Assembly (NCBI GenBank): GCA_019918135.1
Contig: WBZZ01002355.1
Location: forward strand, 1-64,000
Length of the DNA: 64,000 nt
Reading direction: 5' to 3'
Source: Paulinella micropora
Taxonomy: Eukaryota; Cercozoa; Imbricatea; Euglyphida; Paulinellidae
Numbering within the stretch: position 1 is the stretch's first letter; every line of letters starts with the position of its first letter. The notes beneath the pieces are model-generated. The model worked only from the letters and a program-made list of their open reading frames with translations, was not told where the DNA came from and did no database searches. The translations under genes and the position numbers were made by a program. Of the stretch, positions 1 to 10,105 are shown in pieces.

Positions 1-2340
1 GGGAGAGAGCACGATTGTCTTAGTCCCCCGCCCCATCTTAGAACAGGGAGCGGGAGAAAAAAGGGCAGGAAAAGTCAAGAAAGTACCAGGAAAATATACT
101 TTAGAAAGTCTCGACAAAGAAGAAAACTAAGAGGGGGGGGGGCGCCCGGCGTTGGGGGCGAGAAGGGCTTAATTGAAGCGTTTCATATATTTTTTTGTAG
201 TTTCTCCCACCCTTGCCCTCCCCCCTGTTCTTTGAGCCCCCCGGGCTCAGGGGGCTCAAGGGGAAGGAAAAAGAAAAGGGGAGGGGGGGGCGCCCCATCT
301 GTGGGCTCCCAGAAAAATTTCTTTCATTTTTGCTTCCCTTCACCCCGCGGGGGGACTGGCTTTGTCGAGCTTTAATTCAGCGTATTTTACAAATTCTTGG
401 CGCGCCCTCCCCCTTTTTTTTCTCCCTGTCTTAGTTCTCAGTGCCAAAATTAAAACTTTGTCAAGAATTTCTTTTTGTACATCCTTAGCGCGCCCCTACC
501 CTCCCTCGCTAGCGATTCAGAAAAGAGACTAAGACAATTCATGCTTCCTCCTGTCTCGGCTTTCTACTTGCCCTACAAGTGCCTAGAGTACAAAAGCCGC
601 AAGCAGGCCCGCTAGTTCTTTAATAATAATAAAATTTAAAAAAATCAAAAAGAGCACAGTTTGGCGCGGGTTGGACAAGGCTGAGTGCTTGCTGCTTCTG
701 ATTTGCTGCGCGGACGCTAGGTAGCAGACTTTTTCTTTTCGTGGAGGCGTCGTTGCTTGAGCTGTAAGTTGGCGTGAGAGGGATACTGTGGCCTGGCGCC
801 AAGGAAAGGATACAATTTACGCTGAATTAAAGCTCGACAAAGGAGAAGGGGAAGGGGGGGGGGGTGCTCGGCATTGGGAAGCTTAGTTGATGCATTCTCA
901 TGTTTTTTTTTGTAACTTCTGCGTTCTCCCCCTCCCCCTTACCCTTCCATGTTCTTTGAGCCCCGCTTCAGCCCGCGCCGGAGGGGCTGGTTTCTCAGTG
1001 TCAAGTATAAGATTTTGTCGAGTTTTAATTAATTTTTTTGAATTTTCTTAGCGCCTCACTCTTGGGGCCATGCCTCCTCCCTCTCTCTCCTTGTTCTCAG
1101 TGCCAAGTGTAAGATCGTCGAACTTTAATTCAGCGTAATCTCGTTTGCACTTTCTTAGCGCGCCCTCACTCCCCCCCTTTTCCTGCCCTGCTCCTCGGGG
1201 GGAGGGGGGGGGGCGCCCGGCATTGGGGGACTTAGCTGAGGCGTTTCATGTATTTTTTGTAGCTTCTGCGCTCTTCCCTCCCCCCTTGCCCTTCCACTGT
1301 TCTTTCGTCCCGTAACACTGCCTTGTTTCGGCCATATCGCACGCCCCTCTCCCGAGCGGGGCCAGAAAAAAAGAGGCAGCACGTGCCCTGAACCAGCAGT
1401 GTCGAGCCGAGGCGTCCTCCCTAGCGACTGGCAGCTACCAGGCTGTGACGGGGGTCCCCCCCCTCCCGGGGCTCAGGGGGCTCAAGGGAAGGAAAGAAAA
1501 AAGGGGAGAGGGGGGGGGGGGGGGTGCGCCCCCCTTGTGGGCTCCCTCAAAAAAGTTTACTTATTTTTGCTGTCCTTCAGCCCGCGCCAGCGGGCTAGCT
1601 TCAGTGTAAGACAGTCGAGCTTTAATCTAGCGTATTTTGCACTTTCTTGGCGTCCCCCCGGCCCCTTCCCCTCTCCCGAACTAAAGATTCGGAACGTCAG
1701 ATTGAATTGATATCTTGGGAGTGTCAAATTCCGACCGTATCGCAAACTATAATAAAAGTACAAACGTACCCCCTGCGCGAACAAAGCGCGCCAACAAAGC
1801 TTTTTCTTTTCGAGCAGGCAGGAGGGGGGGGGGGGGGGGGGAGTAGACAAGTTTAAAGGAGAGAGGAGGGCGCCAAAGAGAAGGGGAGCGCCCCGTCTGA
1901 GAACAGGGAGCAGGAGAGAAAAGGGGGAAGGGAGCGAGGGCGCGCTAAAAAGGTGCAAAAAAAAAGTTTTTCTAAATAAAACTCGACAAAGTCTTACACT
2001 TGGTACTCAGAACTAGGAGAGGGAAAGGGAAAGGGCAGGGGCGCGCTAAGAATGTAAAAAGAAAAAGATCTTTGGTACTGAGAACTAGGAAAGGGAGAAG
2101 GAAGGGGGGGTGTGGCTTAGTGGGGCGTTTCATGTATTTATTTGTTTTTTTAGCTTCTGCGCCATCAAGAAAATACCAAAGGGAGAAGGAGGGCACCTCT
2201 CCCCTCTGCCCCCTCTCTGTGGACCCTGCATCTCCTAGTTCTCAGTGCTAAGTGTAAGACTTTGTCGAGTTTTAAATTAAAAAAACTTTTTTTTTTTGCA
2301 TTTTCTTGGCGCCCCACTCTTGGAGCCTATGCGTCCACAT
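1..2340. repeat. Degenerate repeat-rich region, units in both orientations
   Basis: No convincing gene is seen. The stretch is built from diverged copies of a few modules. One is a TTTGTCGAGCTTTAATTCAG-like core near 363, 1014, 1106, 1612 and 2264, with inverted copies near 830 and 1975. A second is GTTTCATGTATTTTTTGTAG near 179, 893, 1240 and 2125. A third is a G-run followed by CGCCCGGCATTGGGGG near 139, 858 and 1206. GC hairpins of the AGCCCGC...GCGGGCT type also occur near 1580. Long runs of G or C (for example near 1520 and 1815) and C+T-rich tracts separate them. Single modules recur elsewhere (13320, 18660). This could be a terminal or subtelomeric repeat region; that part is inference. 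Confidence 0.7.
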
Positions 2341-2600
2341 TTTTTCTCGCACGGGGCCGGGTTGCTGGCGCGACAGGACCTAGCGCCGCTGCTGCGGACG
2401 TCGAGAAGCCTGGCAGCAGCAGCTGCGTGCCTACCTGTTGCCACAGCGGTGGCTGGCCCTGAACGATGCCACGCAAGCGGCGCCTGTTGCAGCTGGCACT
2501 TTCCCTGGTTCCGCCACGTCACGCGCCTGTCCCTGGACTGCTATTCGTACGCGTCCGCCGAGCTCTTAGGGGCTTGGGGTAGATTGTGGCGCGGGCTCGG
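2340..2600 (+). pseudogene. Possible F-box/LRR-type fragment
   Basis: An open stretch reads like the start of an F-box/LRR protein, with LAPLLRTSRSLAAAAACLPV followed by WFRHVTRLSLDC, a pattern of helix then first leucine-rich strand. It has no clear start, no repeated LRR units and runs into AT-rich DNA with an AATAAA signal near 2723. It may be a remnant related to the LRR remnants at 4.4 and 19 kb. Chance similarity in GC-rich DNA is quite possible. Confidence 0.25.
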
Positions 2601-2763
2601 TTGTCGGGTGAGGGCTTTGAACGATTGGCCCCTACTGGGACCGCGCCTGCACCCCGGCGCTGCGCCTGTTCGCGAGACCGGGCGCGCTCGGCGCCCAATA
2701 TTAAAAAAATTCGTATAGCTTTTAATAAACCAAAAAATCTTTTTCGCGCGTCGTCCAGTAAAT

Positions 2764-3261
2764 TTAGCTTTCCCTACGTACGCGTAGAGAACGCGAGGCC
2801 TCATCCGGCCGCAGCCGCACGATCGTGGTCAGCGTTTTCAAAAAGTCGTCTGCGTCGCGGTTGGTCTCGACGTCCACAATGACGCCCACGCCCTGGCTGC
2901 GCGGACAGCGCTGCAGGGCCCTATGCCAGTTCGTTTTCTTAGCCAGATCCTCTGCGCTCAAGACCTCCACCTCGCGTGTCGAACAGCCCAGCTGCTGGGG
3001 GACCACGATGTGCACCGCCCCGTCGGCGCCCGCCCGCAGCAGGTATTCTCTGGGCAGCCCGTCTAGTACCTCCAGCGTGATTTCGTGCGCGCTCCTGGGC
3101 TGGCTAGGCCGGGAGGTGCACGTTTGTTTGTGCTCTGGCCAGTGCTTCTTTTGGCAGGCCCGGCTGCAATAGCGCACGACGTAGCACCGAGCACACAAAG
3201 GCAGCTGATGGTCGTGATGACCAGTGTTAGGACATGGCGGCCAGCCGCACAAATGAGGCAT
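2764..3261 (-). CDS. MYND-type zinc finger protein, 165 aa
   Basis: The first 48 residues form a MYND zinc finger: paired cysteines CGWPPC, then CARC, YCSRACQ and WPEHKQTC, the usual C2-C2-C2-HC spacing that binds two zinc ions and serves as a protein-protein contact surface. The remaining 115 residues have no recognised domain and no SET domain, so it is not a lysine methyltransferase. The start is an ATG at 3261 placed four residues before the first cysteine. MYND-only proteins are common in protists and giant viruses. A related but more divergent MYND protein lies at 56.8 kb. Role inferred: adaptor that binds a partner through the finger. Confidence 0.85.
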   Translation of the reverse strand: MPHLCGWPPCPNTGHHDHQLPLCARCYVVRYCSRACQKKHWPEHKQTCTSRPSQPRSAHEITLEVLDGLPREYLLRAGADGAVHIVVPQQLGCSTREVEVLSAEDLAKKTNWHRALQRCPRSQGVGVIVDVETNRDADDFLKTLTTIVRLRPDEASRSLRVRRES

Positions 3262-3403
3262 CCGAGCAGCTCAAAAAACCAATCCGCGGCAGAGCTCCGG
3301 GAATCCGGCGTAATGAATCCAATCCCCTTTCACTTGACAATCTATGGGAGAGACAGGTTATAGCGCAGCAAGGTTTGAAATCTTACAAGAAGCAAATGAA
3401 AAG

Positions 3404-3429
3404 CCTTGCAGGCACTTGTGCCTGCAAGG
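3404..3429. repeat. Perfect 12-bp stem hairpin
   Basis: CCTTGCAGGCAC is followed after two bases by its exact reverse complement GTGCCTGCAAGG. It lies in noncoding DNA upstream of the divergent MYND gene. It could be a protein-binding dyad or an RNA hairpin; there is no direct evidence for either. Confidence 0.7.
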
Positions 3430-3687
3430 GGAGAGGTGGGGGGAGGGGAGGGGGGTTTTACTCCCTCTTCTTTTTTTTGCACAAAATTTGTCGCCAAATT
3501 TGCGTATGTGTGCGACTGGAATGTATTGCCAGAAAGCCTGGAAACGCTGCCTTTTCCGGCCATATCACATGCACAGAACGCCAGGCCGCCTTCGCTAAAA
3601 GCGTTATCAAGAAAGTACCAAAAAATCCACCAGAACTCGTTCAGAGAGGAAGGGAAAAAGAAAATAGATCCTCCCCTCCGACTTTTG

Positions 3688-4245
3688 AACAGGAGCGCCT
3701 TGTTTTTACAGACTTTTTTCTAGTTATTACCCGACTGTTTTCTTTCTGTTTCCTCGGCTGTTCCAAAGAAGGCTTTGTTCGATTTTCACAAAGCCTTGTT
3801 GGAACAAGAAGAAATGTGCAGTTCCTTGTAATCATACGTCCCACATCGGCGGTCTTAATGCTACGTCAAGAGCATGGCTAGTGACTTGAACGGCAATGCT
3901 GTGTTTTCTGAGATATGTATACATGTTTAAGTTTAATGAACCAGATACAAATCGCAAAACTTGTTTGGAGAGATTTCTAATAATGTTCTGATAAAATTGA
4001 ATCAGCAGCTGTCAATCATTCTGGAGCTAGGGCGTGTTCTCTCGGGGGGGGGGGGGGGGGGGGGGGAGATTCGCGATGCAAGGCCGCCGCATCACCGAGG
4101 GGCCAAGTTTCGGCGCAAGTTTCATTTCGTGTGCGTTCTCCTTTTTGTCGTCTTGGTTTCCTCTCCTGGTCACGCATCCGCTTTCTTTCTGTCTGCCTCC
4201 CCTCCGCGTCTCACTCCCTCGTCGCTACTTTGGCGCTGCTTCGTC
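3688..4245. repeat. Dispersed duplicate, copy A (copy B at 9585-10105)
   Basis: This segment aligns along its whole length with 9585-10105: shared blocks include CGCCTTGTTTT, TAGTTATTACCCGACTG, ATTCTGGAGCTAGGGCGTG and GGTCACGCATCCG. Copy B overlaps the lysine-rich 3' end of the gene at 9897-10739 and its downstream flank. Copy A therefore looks like a decayed 3' end and flank of a paralogue, now interrupted by a run of about 20 G near 4044. No intact gene remains. The rest of 3262-4419 has only low-complexity DNA and scattered open frames. Confidence 0.7.
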
Positions 4246-4419
4246 TTTTAATTATACCCAGATTTAGAGAGGGGGGACAAAATGGAAAAGGAACGAAAGG
4301 GGCGAACCTCCCCACCTTTTTTTTGGCGGGCTGTGCTTGGGGTTAGGAGGCCTTGTTTGAGTCCGTCGTCCGGCAAACGACCCCCACTTAGCTAACGGAC
4401 GAGGGCGTATCTATTTTAG

Positions 4420-5020
4420 CAACGGTGCCTTTTCTGGCACACCTGGATCTCGGAAACCGCGAAATTATCAGCGACGCTGGCGTGGCATCTTTGTTACAGC
4501 TCAAGCTATTGTAAAGATCTGAGCTTGTAGCGATGCCTGCGCTTCACAGACGCGCGGGCTGCGCACTCGTTGCGGCCGCACGACTTGCAGGTGCTGAACC
4601 TGGAAGAAACGCCGTGCCGCGCTGGACACCGTGTTGGCACTGCCATTTTGCACAGTTTCAAGTTCACCCACTACTACAACCTTACCGACGCGGGGCCGGC
4701 CAATCTTGCGATTGCACACGGGCTACGCCAGCTGAAGCTGAGCGGCTGCCGCAGTGTTACCAAAGCAGGCTTGCAGCATTTGGCAGGCCTTTGCAGCAGA
4801 CAAAACCTGTGCCGCGCAGCCGCAAAGGGGGCTCATTGGCGATGCTTTAGAGTGAGCGATGACGGACTGGCTTACTTATCGGCGCTCCAGGGGCTACAGG
4901 TGCTGGATTTGTGCGGCTGTCGTATTCCACCACGGAAGGCAGTTTAAGCTTTTGCGCCTGAGCAAGCTGCGGGACCTAGACCTCATTGATTGCAACTTCA
5001 GCTTATTCAACGAATCTTAA
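4420..5020 (+). pseudogene. Broken leucine-rich repeat gene
   Basis: LRR-type strands appear in order in more than one frame: FLAHLDLGNREIISDAGVAS, LRQLKLSGCRSVTKAGLQHL, VSDDGLAYLSALQGLQVLDL and LRDLDLIDCNFSLFNES. This is the cysteine-containing (LRR-CC) pattern seen in the intact F-box/LRR gene at 62.0-63.3 kb. The locus is interrupted several times, has no F-box region left and no clear start. An AATAAAG-like signal is not obvious, but AT-rich DNA follows at 5020-5110. It is a remnant of the same family. Confidence 0.65.
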
Positions 5021-5039
5021 AATCACAACGCTTCATTAA

Positions 5040-5870
5040 AGACACACTTAAAGAACAAATCCAGATTCTTTATTTACCACCCGGCTTTTTGAATTCTGGT
5101 TTTTCTAATTTTTTTTAATTTTCTTGCAGCGGTACAGAACACCGCTGTAGCGCTACCTACTTCGCCCAAGCCGCTGGTCGCAAGTAAAATCAAAAAAATA
5201 GAAAATTAGAAAACCAGAAAATAGGTTTACCGGTTTGTCTGACTCCCGAAAAAACCTGCGAAGGACGAAGGGGGGAAGGAAAGGAAGGGGAAGGGGAGAG
5301 ATACGGGCGAGGGATGAGTGGCTTCCCCAAAAAATCCAGCCGCATGTCGGGGATGGGCGCAAGAGAGCTGGATGGCTGTAGCACTGCCTACCCCCGCCCA
5401 GGCTGCAGGTTGAAAGCGCAAGGCCAAAATTAGAAATTTAGAAAACCAGAAAACAGGTTTACCGGCTTGTCTGACTCCCGAAAAAAAATCTGTGCAAGAC
5501 GGAGGGGGGAGGAGGGGAGGAGGGGGGGGGGGGGGGGGAGAGAAGTGCGGGGAAGGGGGCGGGGCGAGGGAAGAGTGAGCCCCCAAGAATCGTGAAAACC
5601 CGTTTCTGGTTTTCTAGTTTTCTAAGTTTTTCACAATCAATACCCCCCGCTGTAGCGCTACCTACCCTCGCCCCAGCCGCATGTCGGGGGTGGGCGCAAG
5701 AGAGCTGGATGGCTGTAGCACGACCTACTCCCGCCCAGGCTGCAGGTTGAAAGCGCAAGCCAAAATTAGAAAATTAGAAAACCAGAAAACAGGTTTACCG
5801 GCTTGTCTGAGCAAGACGGAGGGGCGGGGAGAAGTGCGGGGGTTAGGGTTAGGGTTAGACAGGAAAAATA
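5040..5870. repeat. Dispersed repeat family, cluster 1 (cluster 2 at 9040-9500)
   Basis: Copies of one module occur at about 5125-5240, 5370-5500 and 5590-5810, in both orientations. Marks are CCGCTGTAGCGCTACCTACC, CGCCCAGGCTGCAGGTTGAA, AAAATTAGAAAACCAGAAAA, and TACCGGCTTGTCTGACTCCC, with G+A-rich spacers between. The same marks occur at 9060-9240 and 9350-9500. No gene of the module's own is visible. Between 5870 and 6130 nothing else was recognised. Confidence 0.8.
5838..5858 (+). repeat. Short telomere-like TTAGGG run
   Basis: Just under three tandem TTAGGG units follow a G-run at the end of the repeat cluster. TTAGGG is the telomere repeat of many eukaryotes and is also found in some large viruses that integrate at telomeres. 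The run is short and internal, so it may be chance. Confidence 0.5.
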
Positions 5871-6129
5871 TAATAATTCTGCTTTTTATTAAAACAAGAA
5901 TTCGACAACAGACGGAAAGGAACTTTTTTTGTGTGTGTGCGGTGTGGCAAAGACTGCCTACTGGGCTGTTCTGGAAGAGCCTCGTAGCAGAACGTGTGAC
6001 CGAGGCGTTGCGGGGAGGAGCGGCGAGAAAGTGTTTAATTTTTTTTCAAAGAACCCAAGCCGGAATTTCAATTGTTGATGCAACGCTAGGTATATAAGCA
6101 AGCGCGTGGTAGTGATTTCGTTTTTATAG

Positions 6130-7060
6130 CTAAAACCTTGGGGCATAGCACACGGCGTCCTCCAGCCCTTGCCAGGCCGAGCCGAGGAGCTCCTCCCAGG
6201 CTGAGTCGTGATAGTCCCGTGCCAGAACGGAGGCCACGCCTTCTTGAAGCTTGAGGCATAAGTCAGAAAGGCTTCTGCTGCCTACCCTCCTTTCTAGAAC
6301 AAAGCCGTGCGAAGGAGCACGGTCTTCTTCGTCTTCATCAACCTGGCGCAGAAGTAACAGCGCCTGCGACAGCTTGGCCTGGGTTGCGACACCGTCGAAA
6401 CCACGAATACGGTTTCGAGCGGAGGCTCTCATTTGTCCCAGCACAAGTCCGGCGTAGTGTAGCATCGCTAGGCGCTGCGGTTCACGGTCGAACCACGGCC
6501 GCGCGTACGGCCACACGCGCAATGGAGTGTCGTATTCATTTGAGCTCTGTGCTGCCCAGCGCCGATTTCTCTTAAGATCGGAGGAACCTACTGTCTCTGG
6601 CACGCAGTAGCCAACAAGAAAAAACCAGGCTTCGGCAGATAAACCGAGGGGAGCGTCGTGCGGCCTGCGGGACCAGGTCTGTAGATAACGCGCCAGCTCA
6701 CAGGCTTCGCCCCTATTAAGGCGGAGCTGGCATTCCTTCAAGGAGTAGGCAAATCTCTCCACGTGGTGACTTGAACACGCGCAGAAGATCGTACCTGCCT
6801 TGCAGACCCGACATTGGCGTTCGGGCGATGAGTGCCTCTGCCGTCAGGCGCGGGCCGGGCTTCAGGTTTACGGAACTAAAAGTGAGGTCGGTGACGCGTG
6901 CAGGCAGGCTGGAGGCCCACAAACTCGTGGCCAAGGCTCTCCCAGAACTGGATCAGCGCCTTCGGGATCACGGTACTATCCATCAGCAACAATCTGAGGC
7001 GTAGCCAAACTATGCCACGCGGTCCAAATGGCAATATAAGTGTATCTGACAGGTCCGAAG
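6130..7060 (-). pseudogene. Unknown F-box-like family gene, broken
   Basis: The coding signal runs on the minus strand over several overlapping frames. The longest open piece (6130-6762, 210 residues, with a non-ATG start) begins MERFAYSLKECQLRLNRGEA and contains WFFLVGYCVPE, and upstream frames carry VWLRLRLLLMDSTVIPKALI and VTDLTFSSVNLKPGPRL. No known domain was recognised. The style (alternating leucine-rich strands, tryptophans, many arginines) resembles the unknown proteins at 37.0-38.2 and 59.0-60.6 kb. About two breaks are judged. A 16-base C run and GT-rich tracts lie just upstream (7200-7270). Confidence 0.5.
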
Positions 7061-7359
7061 ATGGGTCCCCATAGTAGTCAATTGATATTTTGATTTCTTC
7101 AAGCGTGAGAGAGAAGTAATACCTTAGCAAAATTAAAAGCAAATGGTGAGGGGAGGAGAAGAAAAAAATCAGAAGGGTCACAGCTACTAAAGAAGGGGGC
7201 GCCTCCTCCCCCCCCCCCCCCCCACACCCATGACGCCCCCTTTCCAAAATATGCACACACACACAAATAATAAGCAAGCCAAATCCCAGCCCCCCCCTGA
7301 TAATAAGTACAACAGACGTTAGCCTGTCAGCCCCCCCCTGCGCTCGGCACCTGTAAGTC

Positions 7360-7698
7360 ATGCTCATCGTGTGCTGTCTCTCCGCGGTTCTGACCCAGGC
7401 TAAGCTAGCATTGACCGGCGACGCTATTACGTTTGGCAGCGCCAACATTACGTACAGCACGGACCAGCTGCTGCTTGTAGACGGCGTCAACGTGCGCGAC
7501 CTGGCGGCCAAACTAGCGGCGCTGAATGCGACCGTGGCCGCGCAAGGCAATCAAATCCGCGAACTGCAAGAAGTTGTGCAAACGCAAAAAATGCGGCTAG
7601 ACGAGCACGGTGCGCAACAGTCGCGAGGTTCAGAACTTCACCCAAAAACTCGAACGACACTTCCAGGCGCGCGACAGGCTAGAGTGGTCTCTGGCTAA
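7360..7698 (+). CDS. Signal-peptide and coiled-coil ORF, N-terminal part of a secreted protein
   Basis: The ATG at 7360 opens with a typical signal peptide (MLIVCCLSAVLTQA, cut expected after TQA). Next come a short beta-rich segment (LTGDAITFGSANITYSTDQL) and a heptad coiled coil (LAAKLAALNATVAAQGNQIR and on). The ORF overlaps the propeller-like ORF at 7610-8734 in another frame. Signal peptide plus coiled coil plus repeat domain is a common plan for secreted trimeric proteins, so the two ORFs probably belong to one locus with about one interruption. Confidence in coding is high for the first 80 residues and low for the tail. Confidence 0.7.
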   Translation: MLIVCCLSAVLTQAKLALTGDAITFGSANITYSTDQLLLVDGVNVRDLAAKLAALNATVAAQGNQIRELQEVVQTQKMRLDEHGAQQSRGSELHPKTRTTLPGARQARVVSG

Positions 7699-8734
7699 GA
7701 GCGCCGGCTCTCCTCGCAACGGTGCTTGGCACAAACTAGCGTATGGCAACGGACTGTTTGTGGCGGTAGGATCTGTAGGGTGGAGTAATAACGAGTCAGC
7801 AATGACATCTCCTGACGGTCGAAACTGGACGATCCGTCGCACGCCTGTCGGATGTACATGGGCGGATATTGTGTTTGGCGGCGACATGTTTGTGGCGGTG
7901 GGATATAAAGGCGGCACCGGCAACCACGACGGCATCATGACGTCTATGGACGGCCTAGTCTGGCAACCGCGCGGGGTGGCGCGCGCAGGAGATTGGAGCG
8001 CCGTCGCGTTTGGCGACGGCGTGTTCGTGGCCCTGGGCTCAGTGACGCCGGGCTTGAATGCTGCAATTCCGACCGCTATGGTTTCGACCGACGGCGTAAC
8101 CTGGACAGACGGCAGTCTGCCCGCAAACTTTGGTCTGGCCAGCTATGGCGCTGTGCAGGCGATTTCTTATGGGCAAGGGCTGTTTGTGGCGGTTCTGCAG
8201 AAGGACGACTATAATGTCGAATATGCTAACAGGCCTGGTATATTCCTGCTGTCTGCCGACGCCGGTCGAAGCTGGACGGTTCTGGCGGGCGAGATGTACG
8301 ACAACTACTGGACGGATATAACTTATGGCCAAGGCCTTTTCGTCGCGGTCGCGGCTGCTTGTATGAACGGGCGGACCTGCGCCATGGCGTCGGCCGACGC
8401 TGGCAGAACCTGGGCGTACCGGGTACCTAGCGTCGTGGCCACGGGCGGCTACATGGGTTTCACCCAAATCGGCTGCAGCGAGGATGGCCTGTTCGTAGGA
8501 GTGCGCGAAGGAGGCGATCGAGTACTGGTATCGCGCGACGGGGTTACTTGGGACCCCCAGGCTATCCCCAGCACTAAAACCTGGCGTGCTATCGCGTATG
8601 GCAATCGTTCCTTCGTGGTGCTGGCCGGTGAACCTGGCACGGCGGGCTCCGTGCTAGTATCGATATCACTGTTGCGTGATCCAGGCAACAGTTTGTGCCT
8701 ACCTTCTCTAGAAACGTGCATGCTCACGACCTAG
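7610..8734 (+). CDS. Beta-propeller-like (BNR/Asp-box type) repeat protein
   Basis: About 370 residues carry seven or so repeats with the pattern W..iaYGnGlFVAVG followed by a TSpDGrtWT turn, for example LAYGNGLFVAVGSVG, MTSPDGRNWTIRR, ITYGQGLFVAVAA and IAYGNRSFVVLAG. This matches the sialidase/photosystem-assembly-factor type propeller family, which binds carbohydrate or protein and is often extracellular. No catalytic set could be assigned, so a binding role is more likely than an enzyme. With the signal-peptide ORF just upstream it would be exported. The apparent start here is not an ATG. Confidence 0.8.
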   Translation: MRNSREVQNFTQKLERHFQARDRLEWSLAKSAGSPRNGAWHKLAYGNGLFVAVGSVGWSNNESAMTSPDGRNWTIRRTPVGCTWADIVFGGDMFVAVGYKGGTGNHDGIMTSMDGLVWQPRGVARAGDWSAVAFGDGVFVALGSVTPGLNAAIPTAMVSTDGVTWTDGSLPANFGLASYGAVQAISYGQGLFVAVLQKDDYNVEYANRPGIFLLSADAGRSWTVLAGEMYDNYWTDITYGQGLFVAVAAACMNGRTCAMASADAGRTWAYRVPSVVATGGYMGFTQIGCSEDGLFVGVREGGDRVLVSRDGVTWDPQAIPSTKTWRAIAYGNRSFVVLAGEPGTAGSVLVSISLLRDPGNSLCLPSLETCMLTT

Positions 8735-9040
8735 CCAGGCCAACAACGCGTAGATACAAATCCCATGCCCCGAGGAATGAAAAAGCAAGTTGTACATATG
8801 ATATATGTTTTTCTGAGAGCGGCACTTATATTTTAAAACGTATCCAAAAAAATTACAGCTATTGAAAGAATTCTTGCATTTTTGCCGCCGTTGTGCTTGG
8901 CCGCCCATCAGTACATAGTATCACGCCGGATCCGACGCACGGTGCGCCAGGCTCGATGGCTCTGCCACCAGCTACCGGATTTTGTCGGTGGCAGGCTTCT
9001 GCATTTTTGGGGATACCCCCGGTTTTCAATGCGGTCGCGA
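8735..9040. other. Spacer without recognised gene
   Basis: AT-rich DNA with no supported gene. It leads into repeat cluster 2. Confidence 0.5.
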
Positions 9041-9500
9041 CCTCCACCAGACCCGCGGCCTAGGCGGGGGTAGGTAGCGCTACAGCGGGGGGTATTGACT
9101 GTGAAAAATTTAGAAAACTAGAAAAACCAGAAACGGGTCTGCAGGTCGAAAGTGCAAGCCAAAATTAGAAAATTAGAAAACCAGAAAATAGGTTTGCCGG
9201 CTTGTCTGACTCCCGAAAAAAAATCTGTGAAAGACGGGAGGGAGAGAAGTGCGGAGGGGAGGGGAAGGGGAGGGGGGAGAGAAGGGAGAGGAGGGGGGGA
9301 GATAGGGGCGAGGGAAGAGTGGCTTTCCCAAAAAACCCTGAAAACCCGTTTCTGGTTTTTCTAGTTTTCTAAATTTTTCACAGTCAATATACCCCGCTGT
9401 AGCGCTACCTACCCGCGCCCCAGCCGCGTGTCGGGGCTGCGGCAAGAGAGCTAGTGGCTATAGCACGACCTACCCCCGCCCAAGCTACAGGTCGCAAGAT
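9040..9500. repeat. Dispersed repeat family, cluster 2
   Basis: Two copies of the module described for 5040-5870 occur here in opposite orientation, sharing GGTAGGTAGCGCTACAGCGG (and its reverse), AAAATTAGAAAACCAGAAAA, and TGTCTGACTCCCGAAAAAAA. The arms around 9060-9130 and 9340-9420 are inverted relative to each other and enclose a G+A-rich spacer. No gene is seen here. Confidence 0.8.
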
Positions 9501-9584
9501 GGAGGGGAGAGGGAGGGAGAGAGGGAGGGAGGAAAAGGGGGGAGGGCCTTAGCTCCCCTCCCCCTCAGGCGTTTAAAACAGGGG

Positions 9585-10105
9585 CGCCTTGTTTTCACAT
9601 ACTTTTTCTAGTTATTACCCGACTGCTTTCCTTCTCTTTCCTCGACTGGTCCAAAGCAGGATTTGTCTGATAAAAGCCTTTTCGGAACAAGGAGAAATGT
9701 GCGGATCCTTGCAATCACACGTCCGACGCCGGCAGTATTATTGCTACGTCAAGAGCCTGGCTGGTGACTTGAACGGCAGTGTTTTGTTTTCTGAAATATG
9801 TATACATACTTAAATTTAATGAACCAGACGCATTTCGCAAAAGCTGTTGAAGCGATTTTGAATGATGTTTGGATAAATCAAATGAGCAGCTATCAATCAT
9901 TCTGGAGCTGGGGCGTGTTCTTTCGGTGGAAATTTGCGTTGCAAGGCCACCACACCATCGAGGGGCCAAGTTGGAGTGCAAGATTCCTTTCGTCTGCGCT
10001 TCTTTTCCTTTTGTCGTCTTGCCTTCTTCTCCTGGTCACGCATCCGTTTCTTTTTATCTGCCTTTCTTCTGCGTCGCACTTCCTCGTCGCTCCTTGGCTC
10101 TGCAG
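9585..10105. repeat. Dispersed duplicate, copy B (copy A at 3688-4245)
   Basis: This is the partner of copy A. Its right half is inside the lysine-rich C-terminal coding region of the gene at 9897-10739, so the duplicated unit is a gene end plus about 300 bp of downstream DNA. Confidence 0.7.
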
